Shown piece by piece: positions 23,621-34,969 of a DNA stretch of 64,000 bases. This DNA is from Enoplosus armatus (taxonomy: Eukaryota; Chordata; Actinopteri; Centrarchiformes; Enoplosidae). Made by a program: the position numbers and the translations under genes. Position 1 is the first letter of the stretch. Each line of letters begins with the position of its first letter. The stretch covers positions 17,937,001 to 18,001,000 of the forward strand of contig NC_092186.1 in assembly GCF_043641665.1 (NCBI RefSeq), read 5' to 3'. The notes beneath the pieces are model-generated. The model did not search any database and was not told the origin of the DNA. It saw only the letters and a list, made by a program, of their open reading frames with translations.

Positions 23621-23689
23621 GGACAGGGATAGCACATGCGGGGTGTGAACAAAGTTCACTTGCAGCATATTAGATAAGCTGATTGGTAA

Positions 23690-25340
23690 ACTAGATTGTA
23701 GACAGATATGCATCTATTGCCTTGGGAACAATTATTAAAACTTGATAGAAGTCAGGATGACTTTGGTTTAGAAGGGACATTTTCATTATGGTGTCAAATA
23801 AAGAAGCAGCACAGAAATATAGTATAAACTGATTAGCATACATTTGCATGATGTAAATACTGTGAAACAAACTCTAGGCATGTAACAATTAGGTGCAGTG
23901 TATGTTTCTAGCCTTCCAGCATCACAAAAGGTTTACGTTTGAATTGTTCAAGGAAAAGTAGACCCTTACATAGTAGAGATGGACAGCATTGTACTTTTTC
24001 TGAGGCTCATTTTTATGGTACTGGTAGTTAACTAGAATTCCTATTTTGAGAGTATTAGCAATGTTATTCACTACATTTATTTTATTACAGAGGGAAATAT
24101 GGTACAAGTGTGTTTATTGTTGACAACTGCGGTTTCTATTTACTTGGCTTCTTCTTTTCATGCAAAAGCTACAATAACTGCACAAAATGCCTGGACCACC
24201 TGCATTATTTCGACATGCCAGTCGACTTCTGTAACGACTGACACCACAACATTTGACATCTGCCACTGATGATTTAGACTGCAGAAAAAAATGTCAACTA
24301 TAAAACACCTGTCTGGCTATGCTGGAGATATCTTGACATGACATCACATTATTGCTGAATTATCTGCGGGAACACAATGAATACGACAACAAACAAAAAA
24401 TGGGCCCACAGATGTAAGGTATATCACGGAAAGCTATTTTAAACAGTGTGAAAGTGTTTACGGTGGGTGTTTTTTTAAGTCTAGGCTCTGACTGTAAGTT
24501 CATCTTCTCTTTGATAGCTGCCTAAAGCCTGTGTGTGAATATTTTGGTTACACATACTGTGCACCCATCTTAGCCAATTAGTAGTGGTAACAAACTTTGG
24601 ATAAGGACACGCTGATATCCTGACCTCCACAAAGAAGCCGCAGCGAAGAAGTTTGAAGAGTTCCCATGCTTTCTGAACATCTGTTTTATCCACAAAGAGA
24701 CAGATTAGCACTTAACCCCACTTCTCCCCTTTCCTCTACATTTAGCAGCGCCAGCTAGTGTCTAGCTCATGAGCTTCTTTCCTGTGAGATGATGCTATCA
24801 AGGTTTCGACCGCCTTTTTGGCAGCTGTGTGCTTCATACAACCCTCACACACACAGTGAACAAGGAGGTGGAAGTGGTAAGAAACCGTTGAGGCCGTGGT
24901 TTTGAAGGTAGGCCTATGTGGCTGATGATGGGAAACATTCGTTACAGTAGGGTAGAGGAGATGTAGCCACGAAATAAGAAGGCAGGGTAATGGAGAATCA
25001 AGAGGGCATTGGATATACAGTGCAAGACAAAGGAAGAAGAGTGAAAGAGAAAGCTTTTTTATTTTTATCACATACTTTACTGGTGGATTTTAGATCAACA
25101 ACAAGGGACGTATTTTCTTCTAAAATTTTAATTTTACTTTACACTTGTTTCCCTAAGCATTCATATCATTAGCCAAAAAATAGGGTTAAATTATTTTGCT
25201 TAAAAACTATAGTTTTAATATTGATTTTGACTGATAACAGACAATTAACATTTTGATAAATGTGCCTTAGCCTAGTTTAGCTCCTTGCTCCTTTTTTTGG
25301 AGCAATTTGACTGCTCAAAAATAAGATTTTTAAAAATTGT
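23690..25340. other. AT-rich non-coding stretch
   Basis: Short frames only. A cagcgccagctagtg word at 24747-24761 resembles a weak CTCF site in reverse. I see nothing else that can be supported. Confidence 0.3.
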
Positions 25341-25350
25341 ATACATCTTG

Positions 25351-25429
25351 TTGGGGTCGGTACGGTGGTGCAGTGGTTAGACCCCCGCGACCAGACTAAG
25401 GATAAGCAGTTAGAGAAAATGGATGGATG
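25351..25429 (+). mobile_element. internally deleted SINE-like element with target-site duplication
   Basis: The start (ggtcggtacggtggtgcag then tggttag, 25356-25380) and the end (gcgaccagactaaggataag then cagttagagaaaatggatggatg) match the two ends of a dispersed fish element that is normally several hundred bp long with a tRNA-like head. The middle is missing, leaving about 80 bp. The flanks show acatctt on both sides (25343-25349 and 25430-25436), which fits a target-site duplication. Family name not assigned. Confidence 0.6.
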
Positions 25430-25839
25430 ACATCTTCTTGGAAGTACTAACGTGCAGGTATAGACAGACATGGCTTACTGTGATCTTATATGCCGGTTTT
25501 ACTAAGCTAAGCCGAGGCGCCATTATTACACAGAAGATGACATACAGAAGACCTACCTTACTTGTGAAGGCTTAAGACAACTTCCTCACCCACTGTTACA
25601 GGTTCTATGTGTAAAAGAGGTTTCTATCATTGCTGAGCCCTGCAACTTGAACTATATGCAACCTGTTTCCACTGCACCATAGAAAAATGACTCCCGTCAC
25701 TGTTGGCAGAAATCTACAGAAAATATGAAATCCTGCAAACAATTTCATAAAGGAATTCATTTTCAAGTTTGTTGTTAAATATTTCAAATATATGCATGAT
25801 TGTGTCTGTCGAATGATTATTATTTTGTCAAAGCATCGC

Positions 25840-26235
25840 CCCCTGTCACTTTAAAGGTACCCTAATTTGTGCTCATTATGTGCAATCAATCACTGTGTGA
25901 GAAGAGTTGTCACTTTCTTGCCGTGGTGGATCTCTCTTTGTGGAACAAAACTCTTCAAATGCCTCTTTTATATACGATGCTGTGACCTCAATAGAGAAAT
26001 CTGCAATCCTCCCTCCTCCGCTAAGCGCTCCGTGTTCTCAGGTGCTTGAATCCCTTTAGTTTTACTCCAGAGGGGATTTGAGCAGCATGAATATGGATGT
26101 GACGATGATGAACCCGATGATGAAGGTAGTTTGGTCTTCCTTCAGATAAGCGCTAATCGCATTTGGAGACCGTGGCGGCAGAGCTAGGTGTAAACTTGGC
26201 CAACGGCATTATGCGGATGGGGGGTGCAGCGTATG
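25840..26235. promoter_or_regulatory. candidate conserved non-coding element
   Basis: Nearly 400 bp of unique sequence with caatcaatca, ctttagttttactcc, gataagcgctaatcgc and cggcattatgcgg words and retained CpGs. A cgccccctgtcac word at its left end (25837-25849) loosely resembles a reversed CTCF core. Frames are short and unrecognised. The right edge runs into a GT-rich stretch at 26240. Confidence 0.4.
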
Positions 26236-26390
26236 AGTGAAGGTGTGTGTGTGTAGATGGGTTAGGGAATCACTGTGCGCAGCCTTGAAACACTCACCCT
26301 GAAAGGAAGCAGTGGGTGGGGTGGAGGATGTTATCTGAGAACACGTAATCCCAAACTAGGGATTGATCTCTTGACTCCTCCCCCCTCGCT

Positions 26391-26443
26391 CCTTTCTTTC
26401 TCTCTCTTCTTCCTTCCTTCCTCCTCCTCCTCCTCCTCCTCTC
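26391..26443 (+). repeat. polypyrimidine tract with (TCC)n
   Basis: ctttctttctctctcttcttccttcc grades into (tcc)7-8. One-strand pyrimidine, with H-DNA potential. Confidence 0.9.
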
Positions 26444-26454
26444 ATACCGGAGTT

Positions 26455-26705
26455 TTTTGATTCCATTGAATATCGCTTAGTGCTGACGAGGCAGTGGGAT
26501 GAGGGGTTATAATTAGCCCACATATCCTTGTTCATGTTCTAATTTCACATCTAATCTCACCACCGATTTCTAACGAGGAAACAGGATTGGCTTGCCCATT
26601 CCCATCAAAAGATGTGATAGGTCACATCACCTAGCAACAGAGTCAACCACATCTCCCTCTGTATGTTTAATGCGATTGTTGGCGCTGCGGGTTTCACATT
26701 GGTGA
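26455..26705. promoter_or_regulatory. candidate conserved non-coding element
   Basis: Unique sequence with ttataattagccc (homeodomain), cattcccatcaaaagatgtg (LEF/TCF-like) and catcacctagcaacag, whose reverse complement begins ctgttgctaggtg, an RFX-like half X-box. No frames of note. One of the cleaner islands. Confidence 0.4.
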
Positions 26706-26709
26706 GGGT

Positions 26710-28830
26710 ACTTCTACCTGCCCTGATACACTCTGGGTACTCCAAACTGGTTAAAATATTCTTTCTGTATTCCAAAGGCTTTACTTCATTTTATAGCACT
26801 TCATTGCCCACATTATTGTTACATTACATTTAATAAGCTTCATTTCAAATTGAGATGTCCACTTTTTAGAGCTAGGTTCCTGAACCTTGCACCATGGTTA
26901 ACCCTAACCCTCCTGGTTAAAGTTGGACTGAAATTTGAGCTCTCCTCACTCTTTGTGTAAAGGAATATAAACAAAAATGAATAATTGAAACGTCTTTTGA
27001 CATGACACCCCCTTTATCAACAAGCCTACATAGCGTTGGTTATGTACTGCTTTTAAGCGGTCTGTCCCTTTACAAGATTCAACATTCGGGAAGACCTATA
27101 TTGTGCTGCTAAGTTTGTATTCACCTCAGAAAGTGGATGCTAGTTAGTTTAGCTTATCAACATTAGCACTGTTACTTTTTGTTAATGTTAGTTGAACACC
27201 TGCTGAGTCATCCGCAGCTCCTGTGCACTGTGTGTGCGTGTGTTTGTCCTGCATTATACAAAAGAGGGGGGTCTGGTTGGCGTTAGCTGTTTCTCTTTCA
27301 CCAGTTGTGGTGATGGTAAAAAATCTAAACTCACAGGAACAAGAACCTGTAACCTCTGCACTCTATCCGTTACCACATGATTTGAGTAACATAGTGGGTA
27401 GTGAAAAGATTGTTTTAAATGATCTTTTCTGCAAAAATGGATTTTAAATGTAGTTTGTAATTTTTCAAATGATGGATCACATTTCATTTAACCTCACACT
27501 ATTGCTAGCCTTGTTGCAAGTCACATCCACTAATATATGCTTGAAGTGTAAAGATGTCCTTGAATGATACCACAAGTATGTTTCACAAAACAACAAAACC
27601 CTAAATAATTAAAGATAATAATTCCAAATTACAGCTTACATAATTGTCTCCTAATGTATTTCAGGGCTATTTACCAGCACATTGCACATTTACTTAAATT
27701 TGTTGAAATAAAATCATATCAACACAAACACCTCCACCCCCAGTTTATCTTTATCCTTAACATTTTACCATATTCCGTGCTGATATCAGGCCTATTTTAT
27801 TCAGCACAGGGCTGACTCCTCTCTGAGGCAGGGGTTGTGTCACAAGGATGCAGTGAAGCTTGCTTGACGTGTATATAAAAAAACGCTCTGCTCCACTCAC
27901 CTCAGGGTGTGTGGTGCATCCATGGCGTATGGCCTACATGCTCGCTCAAGCATAAGCCGATGTAGCCTCTGCCTCCCTGGCGCTGCAACTCAGAGTTTGT
28001 CATTTATCTCAGATGGGTTTTTATAATGCGCTGGAAGAAAATTCAATGTTTTCGGACTGAGGGTCACACAGTTGCGATCTCAATAGATATTTGTATGCAT
28101 TACATGTATGAGAGTTAACCACTGTGTTATGCATTTAGATTCAAAGCCTTCAGTTGAAGTTCTTAATGAGAGCAACTTTGGACGAGTGCTACATTGGAAT
28201 GAGCTGTATTTCTAGCTCTCCAACACTAAACGCAACCACTACTGAGTACTGTGTCAGAGCCAGAGCAGCCGGACAATAGATTTAACTACATATCTGTGCT
28301 GGTAGAATGTTTACTTATAATAAGGGAGTGATAGGGAAGAAAATAAGAGCTTTAAATAAGGGTAGACAGGTGTATGATTTAGTTCAACACAGGAGCAAGT
28401 AGAGAAGGAACATGGGGGAGAAGGGTGGGATTCAGATGGGAGCACAGGACATAAATTATTTCTTGAAGAGCTGAGTCTACTGGTAATGATGAAAAATAAG
28501 CAGAAAGAATTTTAAATTGCCTGGTTTTCTCTTGTTTACTTCTTTATTTGCACAAATGTACAAATCTCTGTACACAAGACATACTATTGATTTTTACTTA
28601 TTTTACTTGAGCACAGGATGGATAGAGATTTCCACAGAAGTATGAGAAACAGACATTTTTATCAATGTTCAAGGCCATTTTCTATTCTGTACCCAATCCC
28701 TGATCCTCAATGTACACCATCAGACTATCCTGATGCAAAAACTCCACCCATCCAGTTCTCCAAGTAGGTCACACCATCCACTAAGAATGATTTACAAATG
28801 CTAATTGGCCAATGTGTGATGAAGGCATGA
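26710..28830. other. AT-rich non-coding stretch
   Basis: No CpG islands or nameable repeats. A tRNA-like fragment on the minus strand near 27327-27385 (A-box-like tggtaacggatagag, B-box-like ggttcttgttcc) may be an old tRNA-derived SINE head but is too diverged to call. Confidence 0.3.
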
Positions 28831-28832
28831 CA

Positions 28833-28925
28833 GCGTGTCAGCGTAGCTTAATTGGTACAGAAGCTTTTCTATAATCACAAGGTCACATGTTATATCTCCA
28901 ATCCTCAGCTCCAGTTTGTGCGGGC
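28833..28925 (+). repeat. possible degenerate tRNA-derived SINE fragment
   Basis: gtcagcgtagcttaattggt followed by acagaagc, then ataatcacaaggtcacatgtt, resembles the A-box end and T-arm region of a tRNA-like head ('tagcttaattggta... ataatcacaaggtca... gttcaa'). The B box is badly damaged, so it cannot be a functional tRNA gene. The right boundary is uncertain. Confidence 0.3.
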
Positions 28926-28929
28926 AATA

Positions 28930-31380
28930 GAACCATACACCTGCTCGAGCACTGAGAAGTCACTCTGGAGAACAACATCACGTTAACTTCTGCCATACAA
29001 AAAGACATATCATACAGATGTGATTCCTTCAACACCATCTCATATATTTAGTTTGTCATGTAAAGACCAACACAATTTGAGCGATTGTTACTTGAACCAC
29101 ATAGTCTGTCACAGTGTTCACTATTTGTTCCTGCTTGAAGCAGCATGATGAAAACTCCACATAGACAGAAGCCACCTTGTGACATGGCCGCTGCCGGCTT
29201 AAATCTTGTCCACCCACTGATTGACAGCAACGACATTTCATGGTTGGAAGGCATTCATTCTGAGTGCTTTGTCTCAAGCTTGACCTATCACCGTGTTATT
29301 CCCCCATGAAGTGTTTGAACATTTTTCGTGATGTTTCATGTCATCTGTGGGCTTTGACTTTCTTTCTTTATGCCAATTCCTTAACTGTCCATCACTGGAA
29401 TACATCAGAAAAGACACCGTGGCTCATCTAGGTCAAATGTTGTTGGTAACACAAAATTTTCCAGTTGACCTTAAATTGTATAGCAAGGCACATAGCCTTT
29501 GTTTGTTGCGTCCTCTTCTTAGCTTACTCTGCTCACATTCTCCTTGAACAAGACACTCTGTGCTTTCAGTATAGTAAACTCACTTACAATAAGTGGTAAA
29601 AGTTGATTTAAGTTCTTGGTAGTACTGCACTTTATTCTCATACTCTTTCTGACAAACAACAACCAGCAGCAGAGTCCAAATAGTCTCTTGAAGTCAAGTG
29701 ACTTGTATTATTTTCAGTGTTGCAGGAAAAACAGGAATATTATTATTAGTCCTTCCTAGTTTTAAGATAGAAACTGTATCTCTCTTATCCTGATGCTATG
29801 GAATAAACTTGAGGACACAAGGTGTTCAACTTGCCTCCTCTACTGATATAATAAAAAAGCAATCCTCTGTTGTATCAATTCAGTTGGTCGTCAACTTCAG
29901 TACAACACTGAACTGTCGAGGTACCAAATGTCTTGATGATATGTGGTCTGCACTGCATGGCTTACTCTCAGCTATATTGACGATGATGTGATTCTTGTAT
30001 AACAGCTACTTGTTTCACAGCTCCATGGCTTTGTAGAGTCTTGAGCACGAATGGTCACAGTTGTGATTGACTGTTAAGTGACTGCTGTTTCACTACAGTT
30101 GATTAAGTCACGTAAGCTTACAGTACACTTGTCAGTGAATTTGTTCCCTGCGCTGAATTTCAACTTGAATTTTAAAAGAGTGTGGAAACAATTGCCCATC
30201 TTTTTTTAATACTTTTGCCATTCTGCCAGTTGCACTGCCCTATTTTATCCAAATGTTCTGACCTGCCAGCTTCACATCTGTGATTCATACCCAAGGCTTC
30301 CTGATTACAGATTTGTTTTCAGGCGGCTCATCAGATCTCCTGTACACGGATCACAGGATAATTGGGTACTGCCAATTATTTTGATGCATCGCATGTGATG
30401 AGGAAGAGGTTGATTCTCTGTCCCTCCTGCAAAATAGCACAAATCAATATCCACACAGCTCTGGTCATTATGAAGATGCTGCGTGTACTCCTGCATGACA
30501 ATATGAGTTCACAACACACCAAGGAAAGCATGTGTGAAGTGGAAGGGCTGCTGGAAGGATTAGGAATACATATATGTTAGATCAAATTTTCATATTAAAT
30601 GGATACGAACGGAATCTTTTCAGGGAACATCATAGAAGTCTGGTGACAACAAAATGGCATGTATTTTATTTAACTTTTAAAATGTGCACAGCCAACACTC
30701 GAAAGCGCACAGATCACAATAATGCAATTAGCTAGAGAGATGGGTGATGCCAAGCCTTCAGTCAGAATTAGAGGATAAATCTCATCTCTTCACTCTGAGA
30801 AGCCAAAAATAAGCAAACCAATTCTTCTGTGCTGATGTAAAATATCTTTGTATGATTTCCTCGTACTGTAGTTATTTCAGATATTGTTGTTGTAACCAGT
30901 GTTTGTCATAATGTTACACATTCAAATTCAAATGTAACATGTCTTCAAAAAGTCTTGATCTAATCAAACTATTTTCAGTTGGAATTACAGGATGTGCATT
31001 CACGTGGAACTTTGTACATGAAAGCAAAGATGCAGAGATACACACAAAAGCATGGCTTCTTTTCTTTTCCTCTCAACACATGCATTAAGGATGTGCCTTG
31101 TCTTTCATTCTCAACATGCACACATATTCTCTTTCTGCCTGTCCATCAACATGCTGTACATACCTTGTTGCTTTCTTTTTTTTTTTAATTCTATTGACAG
31201 ATCAGCATACATTGATACAGACATCTTCACATCTATAGTGATGGTTGAGTATTGCGTTTATACTACATATAAACACCACTATGCACAAACCAGAAGTCTA
31301 TATCAAAAAGATAGTGTAGTGTATTTCCTCTGAGCTGGGTTTTCTCTCTTTGTTCCTCGTCATGTATCTGAGCAGTGTCT
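28930..31380. other. AT-rich non-coding stretch
   Basis: Short unrecognised frames. Nothing with exon-like boundaries or a known repeat signature. Confidence 0.3.
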
Positions 31381-31419
31381 GGGTCCTGTAGGAGACTTAA
31401 TGGAGTGTGTCTTTTCCAG

Positions 31420-31560
31420 GCTTTGGGAGTCGACTCCCTGCTGTTAATGCAGTGAGAGAGGAGCGGAGGAGCGGCCGGGCGAGCAAAGACAGCCGCCGCC
31501 TCACACCGGGTGACTGACTGAACGAACTCCATCCTGCGCAGTAATAACACAGCATCAGTG
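31420..31560. promoter_or_regulatory. isolated CpG-rich patch, possible exon or promoter
   Basis: Ten CpGs fall between 31431 and 31545 in otherwise AT-rich sequence (gcggccgggcgagc, agccgccgcc). At its left end is a perfect 14-bp palindrome, gggagtcgactccc (31425-31438). On the plus strand it is preceded by a good acceptor (gtgtcttttccag, ending 31419). On the minus strand a 95-codon frame (31550-31263) crosses the whole patch after an acceptor-like ttattactgcgcag. The frame has no recognisable domain. It could be an alternative upstream exon of the minus-strand gene. Confidence 0.3.
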
Positions 31561-31599
31561 GCTCTAGGTGCTGGGCTTGCAGAACGGTGGCATTGGTAA

Positions 31600-32920
31600 T
31601 GCTATTTTGTGTTCAGAATCGTATTTCTAATCTGAAGAACTCAAGTGCCCTATTTTCTTACTCCATGCCTGCTGAACTATTGCTGCGCTTTGGCTCTGTC
31701 TCTCTGGTGAATCTGATCAGAAATGTCTGCTTTGCTCTGTTTTTTCAGCAACGTTTGCAAAGAAGACTATCTTACTGAGATACATTTAAGGTTTGTTTAA
31801 AAATGTGCTAGATTGGTTTGATTGTATAGCATTGGTCTTCAGATTACTTTCCCAATGTCTCAATATCAATAAGGTAAAGATAGACTCCTGACGATAGACA
31901 TACGTTTCTCTTGATAAAAGTACTACTTATTTTTATATTTATATATTATAAGTGTCAGGCTTGAGTTGGTCCTAGAGTTGACTACAGTGGTCTTGACTAC
32001 TTATAATTAAAACCATAAGGAAACCTAAAATAGTGCACTAGTGGTGCACCTCATAAGGTGACACTACATGTATAGACAGACAAGATGCACAGACAACATT
32101 AAGGCCAGTTTTAAAAAGAGCATCTATAATGTGGCAGGTTAAGTAAGTGCAAGAAAATCAGCTTGCTAACACTGGTGCTGTCTGCAGAATTATCAGCTAA
32201 AATATCAACTCAAGACAGACTGACGGCATGCTGTATGCAAAGATTGTCCTCACCAGAAAAACTGCATCATCGGTCATTTGCTGAAGTGGTTTCAAATGAT
32301 TATGGTTAATTGTATTTACCGATTTCTGTCAAGACACCTCTTGTGGTCATGCAAATGACGACTGTCCTCTCCAGAAAACATCTTTCAATTACATACATCT
32401 ATGTTCAGTACCAAAGACGACAGTAGTTGTTGATATACTGTATGTATGAGAAATGACTTATTGTGTTATCTACATATGCAAACTCATTGATAGGACAATA
32501 TAACCTCAGTTGTGGACATACAATGACCTCCACAGCAGTATAGTTCATTGTGGTGCTTGTCAAATTCAGGCTATATGCAAAATAATCAAAAATTAAGAGA
32601 CCTAATACCTGTTTGCCCAACAACAAAACTCAACTCTGAAATAATTTGATATATATTAAGACATTTCCAGTAAATTATAGAGTTTGCTCGAAGAGAGCTA
32701 CATTTTAGCAAACCATGTTTGACTATATATAATAATATCCTATAGACATTCATCAACACAGATGACTATGGTTTGCCATTTTATGGTGGTCTTATTGGCT
32801 GTAAGTGGACCAATGCCAGCTACTAAAACATTGTGCTTGAGGAATATTGTCAATAGTGAGAAACCAACAAGATTTCTTGGCCCAATTCCATGCCTTGTTA
32901 TAACTTTATGGAGACATCAA
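31600..32920. other. AT-rich non-coding stretch
   Basis: No recognisable elements. Short frames only. Confidence 0.3.
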
Positions 32921-32929
32921 ATGAAATTC

Positions 32930-33270
32930 TTTGCATGCGGGGGAAGGCTCCGGCCACAGAAAATGTATGGAATTTATTTATAGTCTCAACCCGCCTTCCA
33001 ACCAAGCTGGGCTGTGCCTGATCTTTCCAGATGTTTAATTGAAGCCCCGTCAGTTCCCATGTAAAGTTTTTCATTTGAGTCGACAGTTTCAAGCAGTGGG
33101 AGGGAGTTAAGAAAAAAAATTGCCTACACATGAAGACTCTATCAAAGCAGCCAGACAAGATAGAGCACAACGCCTCTGGGATGATCACTGTCTGAATTAG
33201 ATAGAGGTACATTCTCTGAAAACGTACAGCCTAATTCCAAACCAGTCCCTCAGCCACCATTTCAAAGCTC
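32930..33270. promoter_or_regulatory. candidate conserved non-coding element
   Basis: A long unique island with tttatttatag, gtttaattgaagc, tgagtcgacag, ttaagaaaaaaaattgcc and cctaattcc words. It is free of microsatellites. The 104-codon minus-strand frame over it (32898-33212) has no recognisable domain. Confidence 0.4.
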
Positions 33271-33549
33271 AAAGTTGATTTGATATAGCTGATTTTAAAA
33301 GGCTAGAAAGAGATGGGAGAACAAAACCAGTTAACCAAAAAAAATAAACAATGGATTTAGATCATCCAAACTCCAGCCCCTCTACAGCAATTGGAAGTCA
33401 ACAAGGCCCACGGGAAAAGGGTCTAGGGATCCATTTGGATGTGGGCCCACAGTACCTTTGTATCTCGTTGGCAGGAAGAAGTTGCCCTCCGGCTACGAGG
33501 CAAAACCACTCTTGCCTTTCCTTTGAGATGCTGCCTGTTGTTGCTGTCT

Positions 33550-33655
33550 ATTTGTGTGGGTAGGGGAGCATGCTAGTGACTCAGGCAGACAGTTGTAATT
33601 AAGGCCAGCTTCTCAGCCGGATGAGCAGCAAGAGATAATACGGATGTGTACAAAC
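33550..33655. promoter_or_regulatory. short candidate conserved element
   Basis: gtgactcaggcagacagttg (AP-1/Maf-like tgactca, then a cagacag SMAD/MEIS-like word) and gtaattaagg homeodomain site in about 100 bp of unique sequence, ending before a C9 and CA repeat at 33662-33694. Confidence 0.3.
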
Positions 33656-33661
33656 TACCAA

Positions 33662-33694
33662 CCCCCCCCCTCTACTAAAACACACACACACACA
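33662..33694 (+). repeat. C-run and (CA)n microsatellite
   Basis: Nine C residues, a spacer tctactaaaa, then about seven CA units. Confidence 0.85.
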
Positions 33695-33699
33695 TCCAT

Positions 33700-34390
33700 A
33701 CAAAGCATGGACAACTTATGTGACACACAAGGTTTGTAGTCATACACAGAGGCATGTGCACAAGATGAAAGCGTCAGAAAATCTCTGTAATGAATTGAAC
33801 AAGTAGGACACTACTCATTAGAGATGCATTTGTGTATGTGAGGCATAGGCAATTCATTATATTCAGGCTTGCAAATTCTGGTGCAAGTCGGCGGAATCAG
33901 AAAGATATTTTAATATGTTTTCAGCTCAGAAAATCTGTTTAGCAGTTAGTCAGGATGGGTGCACGCCCAAACTGGATAATAAACATTTGCTTTAAAGGGC
34001 TTCTGCTGTCTTCATGCTTTTTATTGCAGTGGCACGCAAAGATGAATAGAACACGTATTATGTTTAAATGTCAAGGGTGAGGGTGAGAGCAGAAAAAATG
34101 CATTTCGGTCCTGTTGTGCTCAAAGTCAGAAGAGATATAAATGGATCAGTGGTGTAAAGATGGATTAACACAGAAGGTGAAACTGTTCCAAATATGTATT
34201 TTGCATTTTTGCATCTCAGCCGTGTCAGACACTGTATTTGTTTATTATATCTATCTACCGTAAACAAACTGGTAAGAGTCAAAAATGTGTAATGCTAGTA
34301 GATAGCCTAAACAAATATGGTGGCAATTCAAACAAGTCAACTGTACACTACAACAACCCCAAAAGCCTGTGTGCTGTAAATCTGTCATAA
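33700..34390. other. AT-rich non-coding stretch
   Basis: No frames or repeat families that can be supported. Confidence 0.3.
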
Positions 34391-34399
34391 CTCAATTCC

Positions 34400-34950
34400 T
34401 CCTCTGCTGCCACCTTCCCGCTGCTAAACCCCAGTCCAGCCCAGTGCCCAGATTGCATCGTTGCTTGGCTGCCTGAGGCCTCATTGAATAGACACTTCCT
34501 GTAGTTTAGGGCCGTGATTAACCAGCCCCTTTATGCTCCCAAGCACCCGTCGCTTTTGTCATCAGTACGCCTCACTTCCCCCTCACTGGGAGTGCAGCAG
34601 AAAAGACAACAGAGAGCTCCCAAGCCTAGTCAAACACACAAGCACAATCATGTTAACCCACCATTGTTTCTCACTCTCCTCCATTGTGGTTTTTAAAGAG
34701 TGGTAGACTGAGAACCTCATTGCAATAAACCTCTCAACATGTTTAGAGCCCCATGGCCCCTTTCTGGACCGGGGCGTTGACTCCAATTACGATGCTATTG
34801 AGACCCCTCTTCTGTAATTACGCACAAGCCTTCTTCCACATGGCTCTGAAAGAGGGCCTTCTGTTTTGCATGTCAATCACCCGAGCCACGTTGTTAAAGT
34901 CAGCTTTTGTTTAGCTATATGAACCAAATGAGCTATGGTCCCTCTAAATA
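34400..34950. promoter_or_regulatory. large candidate conserved non-coding element
   Basis: About 550 bp without simple repeats. Words include gtgattaacc, catgttaaccc, ccattgtttctc and ccattgtgg (SOX), ctccaattacgatgc and ctgtaattacgc (homeodomain), and atgtcaatca at 34870-34879, whose reverse complement tgattgacat matches the PBX-MEIS/PREP decamer tgattgacag at 9 of 10 positions. Frames over it are short. One of the most enhancer-like blocks in the window. Confidence 0.45.
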
Positions 34951-34969
34951 TTAGTTGGATGCAAAACAA

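Noticed and set aside
27327..27385. minus-strand tRNA or tRNA-SINE head
   Set aside because: A-box and B-box resemblance is partial and nothing tRNA-like folds around it.
28833..28925. functional tRNA gene
   Set aside because: Only the A-box side is readable. The B box is broken and the acceptor stem does not close.
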